A stretch of 64,000 bases of DNA from Azolla caroliniana (lineage: Eukaryota; Polypodiophyta): NCBI GenBank assembly GCA_043228905.1, contig JBHGNT010000005.1, positions 13,206,001-13,270,000 on the forward strand. Reading direction: 5' to 3'. The notes under the pieces were generated by a model that was not told the DNA's origin, searched no databases, and saw only the letters and a program-made list of their open reading frames with translations. This document shows positions 43,206 to 55,031 of the stretch, in pieces. How positions within the stretch are numbered: position 1 is the first letter of the stretch; every line of letters begins with the position of its first letter. The position numbers and the translations under genes were made by a program.

Positions 43206-43818
43206 TGTCGTGAAGAAAACCGTCCACAAGCGGAATCGGTGCACAGGAGCGTAGGAACCGGCTCTTCTCGAATGTTGTCCATGGAAGATCCTAGGCAGGT
43301 AGATTTAGTGGGTAGGAAGTTAAAGGGGGGGGAAACGGCTCCTTCCCTGCCTATAAAAAGAGGGAGACGCGAAAGAGGAGGGGATCGCGGAGAGTCGAGG
43401 ACGAAGTGCTGTCGGTTTGTGTGCGAAGGCTTCTCTCTCTCTCTCTGGTTCGCAAACTCCATAGCTTCCTTCTGTGCAGGTTTCGGGAGGCTCGCGCTGC
43501 TCTGAGGAATGCCCGAGTGCTTCCGGCAGCACCTCCAACCTACTCCTTCCTTTCCGTGCATTTACGAATAGGTATCGGCATCTGTTCGCCAGCCTGTTCG
43601 GTTGTAACCGTCTTCGTGTTTTGTTGTTAGTCTTTGTTAATACATACATACATTCGTGTCTCTCTGTGTCGTTGCCCCACTCACTTCTTGTGTCGAAGGG
43701 CCGTGTCCCTGTGAATCTACTCTCGCACGTAGTGGGTCTCTTCTCCTTTCTCTCTTGCTCTTTACAGGACCCCCGAGGTCCCGCCTCATTCCACGCATCC
43801 GCGAGGAATACCTCGACA
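43206..43818 (+). repeat. gypsy-A2 5' LTR
   Basis: 613 bp. TATA box CCTATAAAAAGAGG near 43351. Ends CCTCGACA four bases before the primer site. Confidence 0.95.
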
Positions 43819-43822
43819 TCTT

Positions 43823-43840
43823 TGGTGAACCCGACGTGAA
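43823..43840 (+). promoter_or_regulatory. gypsy-A2 primer-binding site, tRNA-Trp
   Basis: TGGTGAACCCGACGTGAA. Its complement, TTCACGTCGGGTTCACCA, equals the 3' end of plant tRNA-Trp(CCA) as I recall it, including the added CCA. The tandem array has the same 18 bases at 23123-23140. Avian sarcoma/leukosis retroviruses also use tRNA-Trp. Confidence 0.75.
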
Positions 43841-43862
43841 AGAGGCGGCAGAAGAGCAGAAG

Positions 43863-45986
43863 ATGAAAGGGTCGGATCTTGCAGAGGCCATGGCTTCGGC
43901 CGTGGATCGGATATTGAGTGCACGCGAGGGCACCGACGCCCTCGACAGAGCCATTGAGGCGGTCGTCGGTACGATCAGCCGGTTCAGCGGAAAGGATGCC
44001 ACGAAGTATCTGGCGTCCTACGGGGCAGAAATGTTGATGCGGGATATTCCGGAAGAGAGGCGTCTTGCCGGGTTTCCTCGAGTGGCGATGCCGAGCATCC
44101 ATGCGGAGGTGCTCAAGGTGCGGGCGGAGAGCCGTACCTGGGAGGAGTTCGAAGGCCGAATCCTAGAAAAATACGGGCTGGACGACGTGCTCCGGCTTTC
44201 GAAGCGGGACTTCATGGAATGGGTGGAGTCCCCCGGCAAGGGAAGAAATGCGTCGGCACTCCTCCGGGAGTTCGAAGAACGCTTTGCGCGCCTTTCGGCG
44301 CTTGACCGAACCGTTCTGGATACGAGCCGGGTCCTACTGTTCGTCAAATCGGTGGACGAGCGGGACAGGGATCAAGTCGGCTCCTTGCTGGAAACCGAAG
44401 ACGGGCTGACAACCGACTGGGCTGCGGGTAAGAGAGTTTGTGGCCGTTTCGACAAACGGCGAGAATGGGTTGACAACGGGGCGGCCGGTGCGGGCTCTGT
44501 CACAGCAAGGAGGCTTGAACCGGCGCCGCAAGTGCGAAGGGAAGAAACCCGGGAATGGCTCAAAACCGGTCCGGCTTCGACCGGCATGGTCAATGGCTCG
44601 TCCGGAGGAGCGGCGCTGGAGGAGTTGACGCGGGCGATAAAGGATCTCCAGATCGCCCACACTCGAAGGGAAGGCGGCGAACCGGCTTGTGACGGACGGC
44701 CGGCAGTGGGGAACAGGTGCATGTGGTGCGACGAGGTCGGCCACATTCGGAAGGACTGCGGCGATTTCGCAGAGGCGTTGAGAAATCGGGTGGTGTACCT
44801 GTGGGAAGGCCAGGTGCACGCTGGCGACACCAGGAGGGCCCTGAGCCGAAACGACGGGTGAGGAGGTATGAAGAGACTGATGGAAGACGCAGTGGCCCGA
44901 CACGTGGAGGCCATCCACTACTCGGCGTCGGCCGGTATTCGGGTCGGGGGCAGCGAGGCCCAAAAGGAGAGCAAAGACGGTTTCTGGTCTGCAATGCTGG
45001 AAGGCCTCGCCGGCGCACGGCTGAGGAAAGATGAAACGGACCGCGCTGAGAGACGGGTCCGGGAAATAACCGGGTGGAGCGATCCGGTCGAGGAGAAGAC
45101 CGGCTTCGTAGAAGTCGTCTACCGGAACTACGAGGCTCTGGTAGAAGAAAAACAAGTGGGGAAAGCCGGAGCGGCCGGGCCCTCGCAACGGTACGAGACC
45201 CGATTCGGGCAATGACGGAATGATGCCGGTGGGTCCGGCCCGCAAGATAACCCCAGGAAGGACGGGTACCGACTGGGGACAGAAATAGAAAGGACTACGG
45301 ACCTACGAAAGGTCCTAGAAGAACGGATCCTCGACAGCAAAGTGGAGCTGTCATTGCGGGAGGTGCTAGGGATCGCCAAGAAGGAGTTCCACGACTCCAT
45401 TGTAGACTTGGTGAAACGGAAGAGACTTTCGACGGAGACGGAATTGGAAAGACCGGTGGAGGTGCGGACGACGCACATCGACGACTCGGCGTTGGAAGAT
45501 GAGTGGGCGGAGAGCCACTATTCGAGGCCACACTGGGCCCGAGCGACCACGGAGACCCCGGTAAAGATCGGAGATGTTCAGGAACCGGTGGTGGCGTTGG
45601 TGGACCACGGTTCGGAAATAAACCTAATGTCCATGGACTTCTATAAGAAGGGAAAGTGGCCGATCAACACCAGGCACGGGTGGAAGATACGGGCGGTGAC
45701 GCGCGCCACCGAGGAACTGCACGGGGCCTGCCCGAATGTGCGAGTAAAGATCGGCAACGTCGAGATTGACCAGCACTTCTTCGTACAGGAGACGTCCTCG
45801 CATCCGGTCATATTAGGGGAACCATACATCACGGCGGCGCGAATGGAGACCAAGGTGCTGGACAACAGTTCAGCCTACGCGAGGGTCAAGAGCCAGGACG
45901 GGCGCCATTCGGTCCAATTTCTGACGGTGCGACCAAACCACGAACGGAACCGCGAATCCCTCGGTGGCGAGAACCGGGAGGATTTT
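43863..45986 (+). pseudogene. gypsy-A2 gag-protease
   Basis: ATG at 43863. A gag domain of about 200 residues (GKDATKYLASYGAEMLMRDI, EEFEGRILEKYGLDDVLRL) is followed by the CCHC knuckle (CMWCDEVGHIRKDC) near 44720. A TGA replaces a Lys codon at 44859-44861 and another replaces Arg at 45213-45215. The frame resumes with SLREVLGIAKKEFHDSIVD and the protease (VDHGSEIN, DHG at 45603-45611; VILGEPYITAARM). The natural stop TAG is 45987-45989, where the -1 site lies. Here the region interrupted in A1 (RPVEVRT, near 45455) is continuous. Confidence 0.88.
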
Positions 45987-46045
45987 TAGAGAGGGTTGCC
46001 AAGGCGTGGGGCCGAGACAGTCCGGACACTCGGGAAAGACCCCAC
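45981..46045 (+). promoter_or_regulatory. candidate -1 frameshift signal, gypsy-A2
   Basis: GAT TTT TAG at 45981-45989. A stem GTGGGG (46006-46011) / CCCCAC (46040-46045) contains an inner CCGAG/CTCGG helix. The -1 frame is open from the stop through KPCTIGGKFCFSN into RT. Same arrangement as 5768-5832 in A1. Confidence 0.6.
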
Positions 46046-49000
46046 AACTGTATGATAGAACCGAAACCGAAGAAACCTTGTACGATAGGTGGAAAATTTT
46101 GCTTCTCCAACGACGGAGGGTGTATGATGGTCGGCATCGTTGGCCGAGAAAAGGCAAGGGCGGGGCAAGGGCGGAGGAGCGACTTCGAGCGTGCGGAGTC
46201 CTCGGCCCGGACGAGGAAATCAGCGGAGCCGTGGAGGCGGTCTCCTTCGACGACACCTTGGGGATGCTGAGGAAGGTAGCCGGAGAAGACCTTAACGAAG
46301 ACCGGACGATACCGGTATGTTCCGAAGAGATGTACGAAGTCATCGCGAACTTCAGTCGGGGGCTTGGGTCGGATCGGACGGCCCGAGTTAGCACAAAGTA
46401 CAAGATTGTGGACCGGAAGGTAAGGCCAGTCGCGGCACCCTTGCCGGAGGGCAGCGAGTCCCGAATCAGAGAGGTGGCGTCGGACCCCAGTTTACGAGAT
46501 CCGGCCGGCATAGGACACACCTTCACCGACGGGACGCTCCGGGAGCTCAAAATCGGTGGGGGCGGGTTCCTACTGCCGGCGGAGGAAGACCGGTTTTGGA
46601 GAATGCTCGGAAGGCACGGGAAAGCATTCGCATTCTCACCGGAAGAGATCGGGTGCGTAGACCCGATGGTGATATTCACGGTACCGCATGTGCCGTGGAA
46701 TCTCAAGCCGATTCCGATACCGAGAGCTCACATCCCGGAGTTGATGGAGCTACTGAGGCAGAAAGTCGATATGGGTATTCTCGAACCGTCGAGCGCGCCA
46801 TACTTGAACCGATGGTTTACCGTACCAAAGAAAAACGGAACATTGCGCTTCATTCAGGACCTGCAGCCGGTCAACAGAGTGACCATTCGGAACGCAGGAA
46901 TCGGACCGACCATAGACGAGTTCGCGGAAGCCTTCGCCGGAAGGTCGATTTACTCGGTCGGTTATCTGTACTCGGGGTACGACCAGTTCTAGCTAGCCGT
47001 GGAGAGCAGAGACATTACGACTATGCGAACTCCCTTCGGCCTAGTGCGAATGTGTACCCTGCCGCAAGGAGGGACCAACTCGGTGGCCCACATGGTGAAT
47101 GCAATGAACAAGGTACTGAGGGATTGCATCCCGAACATCACCATGCCGTTCCTAAACGACATCCCGATCAAAGGGTGCCCGGTAGAAGAGAGGGACGCAA
47201 CACTCGGACTGGACGGATGCCGGCGATTCGTGGCAACACACATCGACGACTGCGAGAAGGTGCTACGAAGGCTAGAGGACGCGAGGCTCACCTTCTCCGG
47301 GGAGAAATCGGCCTTCGGGCAATCGGAAATCCTGGTGGTCGGACACCTATGTGGACCATATGGCCGGAACTCGTCTCCGGCAAAGGTAGAAGCCATCTCC
47401 GCGATGAAGACCGACTGTAGCTCGGTTACGGAAGTTCGGAGGTTCCTGGGGGCGTGCGCATTCTACCACATATGGATCCCACATTACGCCCACGTTGCGG
47501 AGCCGCTATACGGGTTGCTGAAGAAAGGGCAAAAATTCGAGTGGCGAGACAAGCACACGCAGTCGGTCCGGAAGCTGAAGGAAGCTCTTACGGCAGCACC
47601 GGCGCTCCGGAAGGCTGTCTACGAGAAGGGTACCCCGGTATACATAACGGTGGATACGAGTCCGACCGGGATCGGATGGGTCGTCAACCAAGAAGACGGG
47701 GACGGCATTCGGTTCCCGATCCGATTCGGCGCGAAGGTCCTCAGTGAGCGACAGCGAGGGTACGCCCAGGTTAAACACGAACTCTGGGGTATCGTTTCGG
47801 CAGTAAAGGCCGACAAAGACTACCTGATCGGGACGGAAGTGATCGTCGAGACGGATTGCCTGCCAATCCTTGGCATGGTTTCCGGATGCGCGACACCAGA
47901 CCTGGCGATGCTCAGGTGGATAGCATACATCAAGTCCCTGGATCCAGAAATACGGCACATTTCCGGAAAGGACAACGCCATGGCCGACATGCTTTCAAGG
48001 GCGAGGTTTGATGACGAGGGCGGCATGGTTTCGGAGGACGAAGAAGTCGGCGTGGACTTCTTCGAGGCGGCGTACGTGACGACCGATGGGACGAGCACTC
48101 CGGCGCTTAATGGCTTCGACGAGAGCAAGTACGACGGCGAGTGGCTCCAGATCGGTAGGTTTCTGAGGACAATGACGCCAGATGCGTCATGGACGAAGGA
48201 CGAGGCCAATCGGGTCCGGAAGAAAGCTTACCGATTCTTTCTCCGGGACGGATACTTATGGAAGCACCCGAAGAAGAGGAACGGCGTCCCGCTCCGGGTG
48301 GTGGCGATGAAGGAAGAACAGGAAGAGCTTCTGACGGCCTACCACGACAGCCCTTGGGCTGGACACCGTGGAACGTGGGCCACGTTCGAGAAGATAAAGG
48401 GGAAGTACTGGTGGCCGGGACTATACCGGGACGTGCATCGGTTCGTGACAACTTGCGAGAGTTGTCAGATGCACTCCGTGGTCCGACACCGGGACGAGCT
48501 TCACCCTACGTACCCTCCGACCATCCACTTCAAATGGATGGTAGACCTGGTGACGATGCCAATGGGAGTAGGACAGATGCGGTATCTGGTCCTAGCTCGG
48601 GAAGATTTGACGAACCAGGTGGAAGGCCGGGCCCTTCAGAACAAAACGACTACAGCCATATGTCGGTTCCTGATTGAGGACGTGATATGCCGGTACGGGT
48701 GCGTCGGGAAGATTGTGGCTGATCGCGGGGAGTTGGACGCCGAAGAGGCCGAGGAGCTGTTCGACCGGCTAGGAGTCAAGCTCTCGCTTACCACTGCGTA
48801 CAATCTGGAGGCGAATTGAAAGGTGGAGCGCGGACACGGACCGATCGTCAAGGCGTTAGTTCGGGCATGCGGAGGTCAAGTCGGGAACTGGCCGCCGCTG
48901 CTGCCTTACGCGTTGTGGGCGGACCGAACTACGCACAGTTCGGTGACCGGATTCATGCCGGCAGAACTCATGTTTGGGCAGAAGCCGGTCATGCCGATGG

Positions 49001-49479
49001 AACGCACGATCTCCTCGTGGGCAACCCTGGACTGGAGGAACGAGATGAGCAGGGAGGAACTGCTGGCGGCGCGTATACGACAGCTCGAGCGAAGACCGGA
49101 GGACGTGGAGCAGGCTGTGGAAAAGCTTCGGAAAGCAAGGATGAGGAACAAAGCCCGGTTCGACCGAACGCACCAGCTCCGACCGAAGAAGATCGAGGAA
49201 GGCGACTGGGTGCTAGTCTACGACAACAGCCTTGACAACCAGCACCGAGCGACACGGAAGTTCGCAAGAAGGTGGTTCGGGCCTTACGTAGTACAAAGCG
49301 CCAACGACAACGGGACGTACCATCTGGCGGAACTCGATGGTACGAGAATGACGATACCGGTAGCGGGGAAGCGGATCAAAGCGTTCAAGAAGCGTCATGA
49401 CGATGAGCCGGATCCGGTCGACCTGGACCGCGACGACGAAGGATCCGAAACCGAGGCAGAACCGACGAGCGGGGAATGA
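45990..49479 (+). pseudogene. gypsy-A2 RT-RNase H-integrase
   Basis: Same domain order as in A1. An 11-bp tandem duplication at 46153-46174 shifts the frame before RT. The RT stop TAG (46990-46992) replaces the Gln of YDQFQL. The active site reads FLND (47149-47160) instead of FLDD, removing a metal-binding Asp. RNase H and the integrase HHCC are intact in frame. A TGA at 48817-48819 replaces Gly in the third catalytic motif region (NxEANGKVERG). The remainder, 48823-49479, covers the integrase end with RRWFGPYVVQ. The changes are mostly C-to-T/G-to-A type or single events, as expected in methylated silent copies. Confidence 0.9.
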
Positions 49480-49552
49480 AGGCTGGACCGGTTTTCTCCG
49501 TCCCAACTCAATCTGGCGCATGCCGGTGGATGCGCGGTTAGGTGGGGGCGGA

Positions 49553-50168
49553 TGTCGTGAAGAAAACCGTCCACAAGTGGAATCGGTGCACAGGAGCGTA
49601 GGAATCGGCTCTTCTCGAATGTTGTCCATGGAAGATCCTAGGCAGGTAGATTTAGTGGGTAGGAAGTTAAAGGGGGGGGAAACGGCTCCTTCCCTGCCTA
49701 TAAAAAGAGGGAGACGCGAAAGAGGAGGGGATCGCGGAGAGTCGAGGACGAAGTGCTGTCGGTTTGTGTGCGAAGGCTTCTCTCTCTCTCTCTGGTTCGC
49801 AAACTCCATAGCTTCCTTTTGTGCAGGTTTCGGGAGGCTCGCGCTGCTCTGAGGAATGCCCGAGTGCTTCCGGCAGCACCTCCAACCTACTCCTTCCTTT
49901 CCGTGCATTTACGAACAGGTATCGGCATCTGTTCGCCGGCCTGTTCGGTTGTAACCGTCTTCGTGTTTTGTTGTTAGTCTTTGTTAATACATACATACAT
50001 TCGTGTCTCTCTGTGTCGCTGCCCCACTCGCTTCTTGTGTCGAAGGGCCGTGTCCCTGTGAATCTACTCTCGCACGTAGTGGGTCTCTTCTCCTTTCTCT
50101 CTTGCTCTTCGGTACAGGACCCCCGAGGTCCCGCCTCATTCCACGCATTCGCGAGGAATACCTCGACA
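49553..50168 (+). repeat. gypsy-A2 3' LTR
   Basis: 616 bp, following the purine-rich GGTGGGGGCGGA. It differs from the 5' LTR by a few substitutions and a 3-bp length difference near 50110. Followed by the target copy ACGG. Confidence 0.95.
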
Positions 50169-53100
50169 ACGGTTACTAGGTAAACAAAATAGGATTTTGT
50201 AGAACAAGTATGAGTATAGACTATTACTAACCATCCAATTTCCTACGACAATCATCTTGATAGAACGTTCGACCTATTGTTTTTGCCGGTTACAACAATC
50301 GATTGTCAGCAAATCAACACTAATCAAGGTCATCATTCACGACCAAGAGGTGTCGGGCCTCATAGTCGATGAGCAGAGTTCGATAATCAAGGTCATCATT
50401 CACGGCCAAGAGGTGTCGCGAAGCATTGTCGATGGAGGGTACGATGTGAATGTCATTAACAAAATTACTTGTGATCGGCTAGGCATCACCACCTAGGAAG
50501 CAAGTCCTTTTTTCCTACAAATGGCCGACAATAGCACGGTCCGACCACTCGGGCTGATCCGACAGCTTGATATTGTCATTCGAGGCCACACGTTTCATAT
50601 ATCAACGATCATACTCCATCTCGATGCACCAACATATCCTCTATTCTTGGGTTGACCATGGCTTAGAACTACCAATATGAAGCAGAATTGGTAGAAGAAT
50701 ATTATGACATTCTGGAAAGGCAAGACCAAGATTCGAGTGTCAACTTTGGAAAATTTCGGGACATCTCGACAATGTGTGTCGTTATATGCTGAACCGGTCA
50801 ATATGATGGAAGGGCTAGATGATGTAGAAGAACATTAGTATTTTGAAGACAATCCCAAGATCATTACATTATTCAAAATCAATGTTCTCAAGGTGCTCGC
50901 CCCATAGCTCGAGGGTGACGACAAGAAGGACAAGGTGCCAATCGACGATAAAACTCTGAAGGAGTTATGCTTGCAGCGAGAAGCAATGGAAAGGGAAATG
51001 CAAGTATCCCAAAAGAGTACATGCTTCAGCGTCAGAGAAATTGAATCTAGCCAACAATGACACAGAGCCGAAAAGAGTGTTTATAGCGAAGGAGATGCAG
51101 TCGGATGACAAGGCAAATGTGGTCGACCTACGATGACAATAAAAACATGTGTTTGCATGGTCATTCAAGGGTATGAAGGGCCTCGATCTGACATTCTGTT
51201 AGCACAAAGATGTGAAGCTAATCTAATAACATGGATACTGTCTAAATCCGAACTATGCAGTAAAGGTAAAGGAAGAAATCGACAAACTACTACTATGCCT
51301 AGAAAGATGTCGGCAAGGCCGGCTAAGTTTAAATCCGGCCAAATGCGCATTCGGAGTTACGAGTGGAGCTTTGCTCGGACATATTGTTAGTCGGGACGGA
51401 ATTGCCATCAACCCAAATAAGGTGAAAGCCATAATGGAGGCACCACCACCAACAAATGCTAAGGCTCTGAGCTAATTCCTGGGCCACATTAGATGGCACA
51501 GTCATATGATTCGGTATTTGTCCGATGTTGCGACACCTCGGCACATAACATTACATAAAACACCCTTTCAATGGTTGACATAAGAACAAGACACTTACGA
51601 TTGTTTGAGGAAAATGCTCACAAAGGTACTGGTTGTACATCCACTTGATTGGGCAAAGGATTTCATGTTTTTGTCAATGCCTCAAATGTCGCACTCAATA
51701 GTGCCCTAATGCAATTGTCAGAGCCTAACTAGTATAGGCTAGTCTATTATGCGAGTCGAAAGTTGTCGACCGTTAAGCAAAATTATTCGACAACCGAAAG
51801 GGAGGCGCTAAACATGATCTACAATATGAACAAGTTTAGACATTACCTGTTGGGTCGGAAATTTACATTTCATGTCAACCATTCCGCATTACTATACTTA
51901 GTGTTGAAACAATCCTTAACTGGCAAGTTGGCAAGATGGACACTTTTGTTACTCGAATCTGAATTCGACATTATCCATCGACTAGGAGTACAACACGAAG
52001 TAGCAGATAACTTAAGTCGACAATGTCGGAGGAGCCAGGTACAGGAGTTCGGAATGATTTTCCCGATGCCCAACTATTCGGAGTCGAAACACTGACTTGG
52101 ACCGAGGTTGATGACGATGTAGCTGACCTATGAATCACGGAAATGACAATATTTCTCAGTACTGGATTGTCACCGGAAGGCATGTCACCCGATGAGCACA
52201 AACGATTAGCCTTTTGGAGTCGGAACTTCTGTCTGCTCAAAGAAACATTGTACCATAAAGGAGCCGATGGCATCTGGCATCGTGCAATTCGACAATTCAA
52301 GAAGGGAATGGTTTTACGCGAGGCTCATTGCGGGGTAGCTGGAGGACATTATGCAGGAGAGATGACAGCTACGAAGATATGGAATAACTGTGGGTTATGG
52401 TGGCCGACAACTAGGAAAGATGCAGTTGACTATTGTCGACAATGCGATTTATGTCAAAGAATCAGTCAACCAAATGAATGTGATTTAATGCTGCATCAAC
52501 CGGTCCTGCCGTTACAACCTTTCAAGAAATGGGATCTCGACTTTGTCAAACCATTTAAACCAGCAACTACGAAGACAGGAAATTGATACATTATAGTCGA
52601 TACCAATTACTATACTAAATGGGTCGAAGCCAAGCCATTTCGGGATAATATGGCAACATCCACAATAAAATTCCTGTATGAATGGATATGGTGTCGATTT
52701 GGATGTCCAATAGAGATAGTCAACAATCAAGGTACTCACTTTGTGAATAAAGTCATTCATGAATTATCCAACTATTATGCAATAGTGCATAAAAGGAGTA
52801 CATTGTACTATCCTCAAGCTAATGGGTTAGCCGAATCGACAAATAAAACTATTCAAACACTCTTGAGGAAGATCGTCAATGAAAATTGCACTGATTGGGA
52901 TCAGAAGCTGCATAGTGCTTTATGGGCCAATTGAACAATGTACAAGACAATGATCAAGTCGACTCTATTCAGGATGGCGTTCGGATTAGAGGCAGTGATG
53001 CCGATCGAATTTCAGATTCCGACTCTGCGAGTACAAGTAACAGAACGACTAGATGAGGAGCAATTAGAACAGATTTGGAAGGAACAACTTCTTTTGCTAG

Positions 53101-53460
53101 AAGAGAGTCAACTACAGGCAATTTGCCATTTGGAGCGAAAGTAGAGGAAAACTAAGGCGTTTGTCGATCGACACCAACACAATAAAGAAAAGTTGTTCGA
53201 CGTTGGTAAACCAGTCTCAGTGTTTCAAACAAACATGGGTGCTGTGCCTGGAAAGCTGAGACTTCGATAGACCGGTACTTATTATATTATCAACAACAAC
53301 AATGGCATGTGTCAAGTTGGCACATTAGCTGGTCAAGTCCTACCTAAGTTGGTCAATTGGTTCCGACTCAAGCCATATCGGGGACTGACCCCGACAAACC
53401 CATTTGAACAAGGCGACGCAACCAACAATGGGCCGACTACCCCATCAAGGTCGGTGGCCC
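50169..53460 (+). pseudogene. gypsy-C, decayed Ty3/gypsy coding region (Athila/Tat-like)
   Basis: In order: a protease (IVDGGYDVNVINK near 50425, PLFLG.PWL near 50640), an RT whose N-terminal motif (NPNYAVKVKEEIDKLL) is fused directly to its C-terminal part (LSLNPAKCAFGVTSGALLGH, 51240-51430), so the catalytic core is deleted. Then RNase H (51763-52095) and integrase: HCGVAGGHYAGEM ... CRQCDLCQ, WDLDFVKPF, VNNQGTHFV (Asp replaced by Asn) and YPQANGLAESTN. The integrase end runs to about 53420. Many stops and indels. gypsy-A2 is inserted at its left edge. LTRs were not identified with confidence. Confidence 0.8.
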
Positions 53461-53839
53461 ATCCAATAGGGCATAATTATAAATATTTAAATAAATAAAT
53501 ATATGTATATATATAGAAAAGAAAAGAAAAAAGAAATGAAAAGAAAGAAAAACAAAAAGAAAAGAAAAGAAAAATCAAATATTGGTAGAAAACAAACGTA
53601 ACAGAAAAATTAACTTGTCATCATTACTTCTTGGCATAGTCCTATTTAGACTATAAAAGGACAGGCATGCTTATGATTCGATATTGATTATGAGTGTTAG
53701 CTATTGAAGAGACATTAATACCAGATTCTATTTTTAATGTTCTGTCTCAAATAATGGACCAAATTTTCACAACATCCCTTTGGGCTTCTTTCTCTGTCAT
53801 ACAAATACACATTAAAACACAGGCGAACAAAGAGAATAT
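53461..53839. other. AT-rich and purine-rich spacer after gypsy-C
   Basis: A TAAA-type microsatellite (53475-53512) is followed by a long A/G tract (53513-53575) that could be a polypurine tract of gypsy-C. No LTR start is recognisable after it. Confidence 0.4.
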
Positions 53840-54582
53840 CATGCTCACACTAGTAAACAACGAGCGTAACAGACAAAAGCAGTCAACCAAAGTCATACGC
53901 AAAGCACTTCGACTCTCTCTGCCAAGCACCGAACACAACGAGGTCATTTACACAGACGACGAACAAAAAAACACGTCAATGCAAGTATCAGAGCATCTGT
54001 ACCGATTGCTAAAGACGAATGGGATGGAAGGCTACCTTTGAGTAGCCGAAGCAGAACCTGACCCTCAAGCAGAAGAAATAATCAAAGAAATCGACATCGA
54101 CAAAATCACAAACAAACAGGTGCATTGATTCTTAAACCTAAAGAAAGAGGGTTATGATATGATGGACACATTGGAAGCAGAAATCCTTGAGTCATATTTT
54201 GGGGAATACTCTCCTTTTATCGTCTATCGAACACAAGGCGGTCTAGATGTATTCTTGCATGATGTAGCAAAATTTCTGTTGGAAGTGGCTTGTGTAAGCC
54301 CACTATCATATTGCATGCCGAAATAGAGGGTTGGGTTCATAATAGCCACATATGAGGGGGAGACAATTGACAGGGGATACATCACTAGTGTAAGGCCCAA
54401 ATAATAGTTACTGCACGGGGTGAAGAATGGGAATGCCATGAAGCCGATCTTTGCACAGTGATTAGCGAGTTTATGTCCCACACCGGTAGCTGATACAAGA
54501 CGCAAGACCTCGAAGAAGGAAAAGGGGCAATCGTCACAAGCAAGGCCAAAGGAATTGGTACGCCAAGCTGTACCACACAATG
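53840..54582 (+). pseudogene. unrecognised decayed protein-coding frame
   Basis: From the ATG at 53840 one frame runs about 245 codons, with stops near 54039, 54126, 54324, 54405 and 54460 but no frame change. It has a plausible soluble protein composition: an acidic, helix-like segment (EAEPDPQAEEIIKEIDIDK), then EILESYFGEYSPFIVY, FLHDVAKFLLEVACV, and a basic end. I do not recognise the family. It lies between the gypsy-C integrase and copia-B3, so it may be an extra ORF carried by gypsy-C, part of another element, or a captured gene piece. Confidence 0.4.
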
Positions 54583-55031
54583 TGTGAAAGTTAATGTGCG
54601 GAAGCTTAGACAAACCAGCTCAGCCGGATAGCAACAGAAAATAGAGATAAGGTTTAATGAAAGCTTGAAAAGTACACAGTATGCGGGAGAGACATAGAGA
54701 GCAGAATAGTAAACTCTATTTCAAAAATAATGAACACTCTGTACGTACAATGTGCTCAAAGAGCACTTTTATACAAGTACTTAAAAGAACTGACAAAAGT
54801 ATTGACAAATACTTTAAAGCTCATATTGAGCTATTGACACTTACTCCTAAAAATACGCCTACATACTAGGCTAGGATCGTAGGCCTCTAATGGCCTACTA
54901 CTGGTTACATTGATCTGGATTACGATCCGGCTCTTGGTTCCGGATGTCGATTTGACTCTTGGTTCCGGACACCAATTTGGCTCTTGGCTTATTCAGCCAA
55001 TCCGGATCATGTTGAGCTTGTCTGCTCAACA
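54583..55031 (-). repeat. copia-B3 3' LTR
   Basis: About 449 bp, aligned by eye with the copia-B2 LTRs and ending GCTCAACA before CTCCCCCTCAAGCTC, the complement of the purine tract. The left boundary may be 54581. Confidence 0.75.

Larger units (their letters stand above)
43206..50168 (+). mobile_element. gypsy-A2, full-length gypsy-A copy with LTRs and target duplication
   Basis: LTRs at 43206-43818 and 49553-50168 (TGTCGTGAAG...CCTCGACA) differ at a few sites. The target duplication is 4 bp, ACGG (43202-43205, 50169-50172). The primer site TGGTGAACCCGACGTGAA (43823-43840) fits tRNA-Trp. It encodes gag-protease and, in the -1 frame, RT-RNase H-integrase. It is inactivated by stops at 44859, 45213, 46990 and 48817, an 11-bp duplication (46153-46174) that shifts frame, and an Asp-to-Asn change in the RT active site. 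It supplies the uninterrupted version of the site where gypsy-1 sits in A1. Confidence 0.95.

Noticed and set aside
43656-43862. Gag start upstream in the gypsy-A2 LTR
   Set aside because: The frame is open through the LTR and primer site, but the mRNA gag should start after the primer site. ATG 43863 was preferred.
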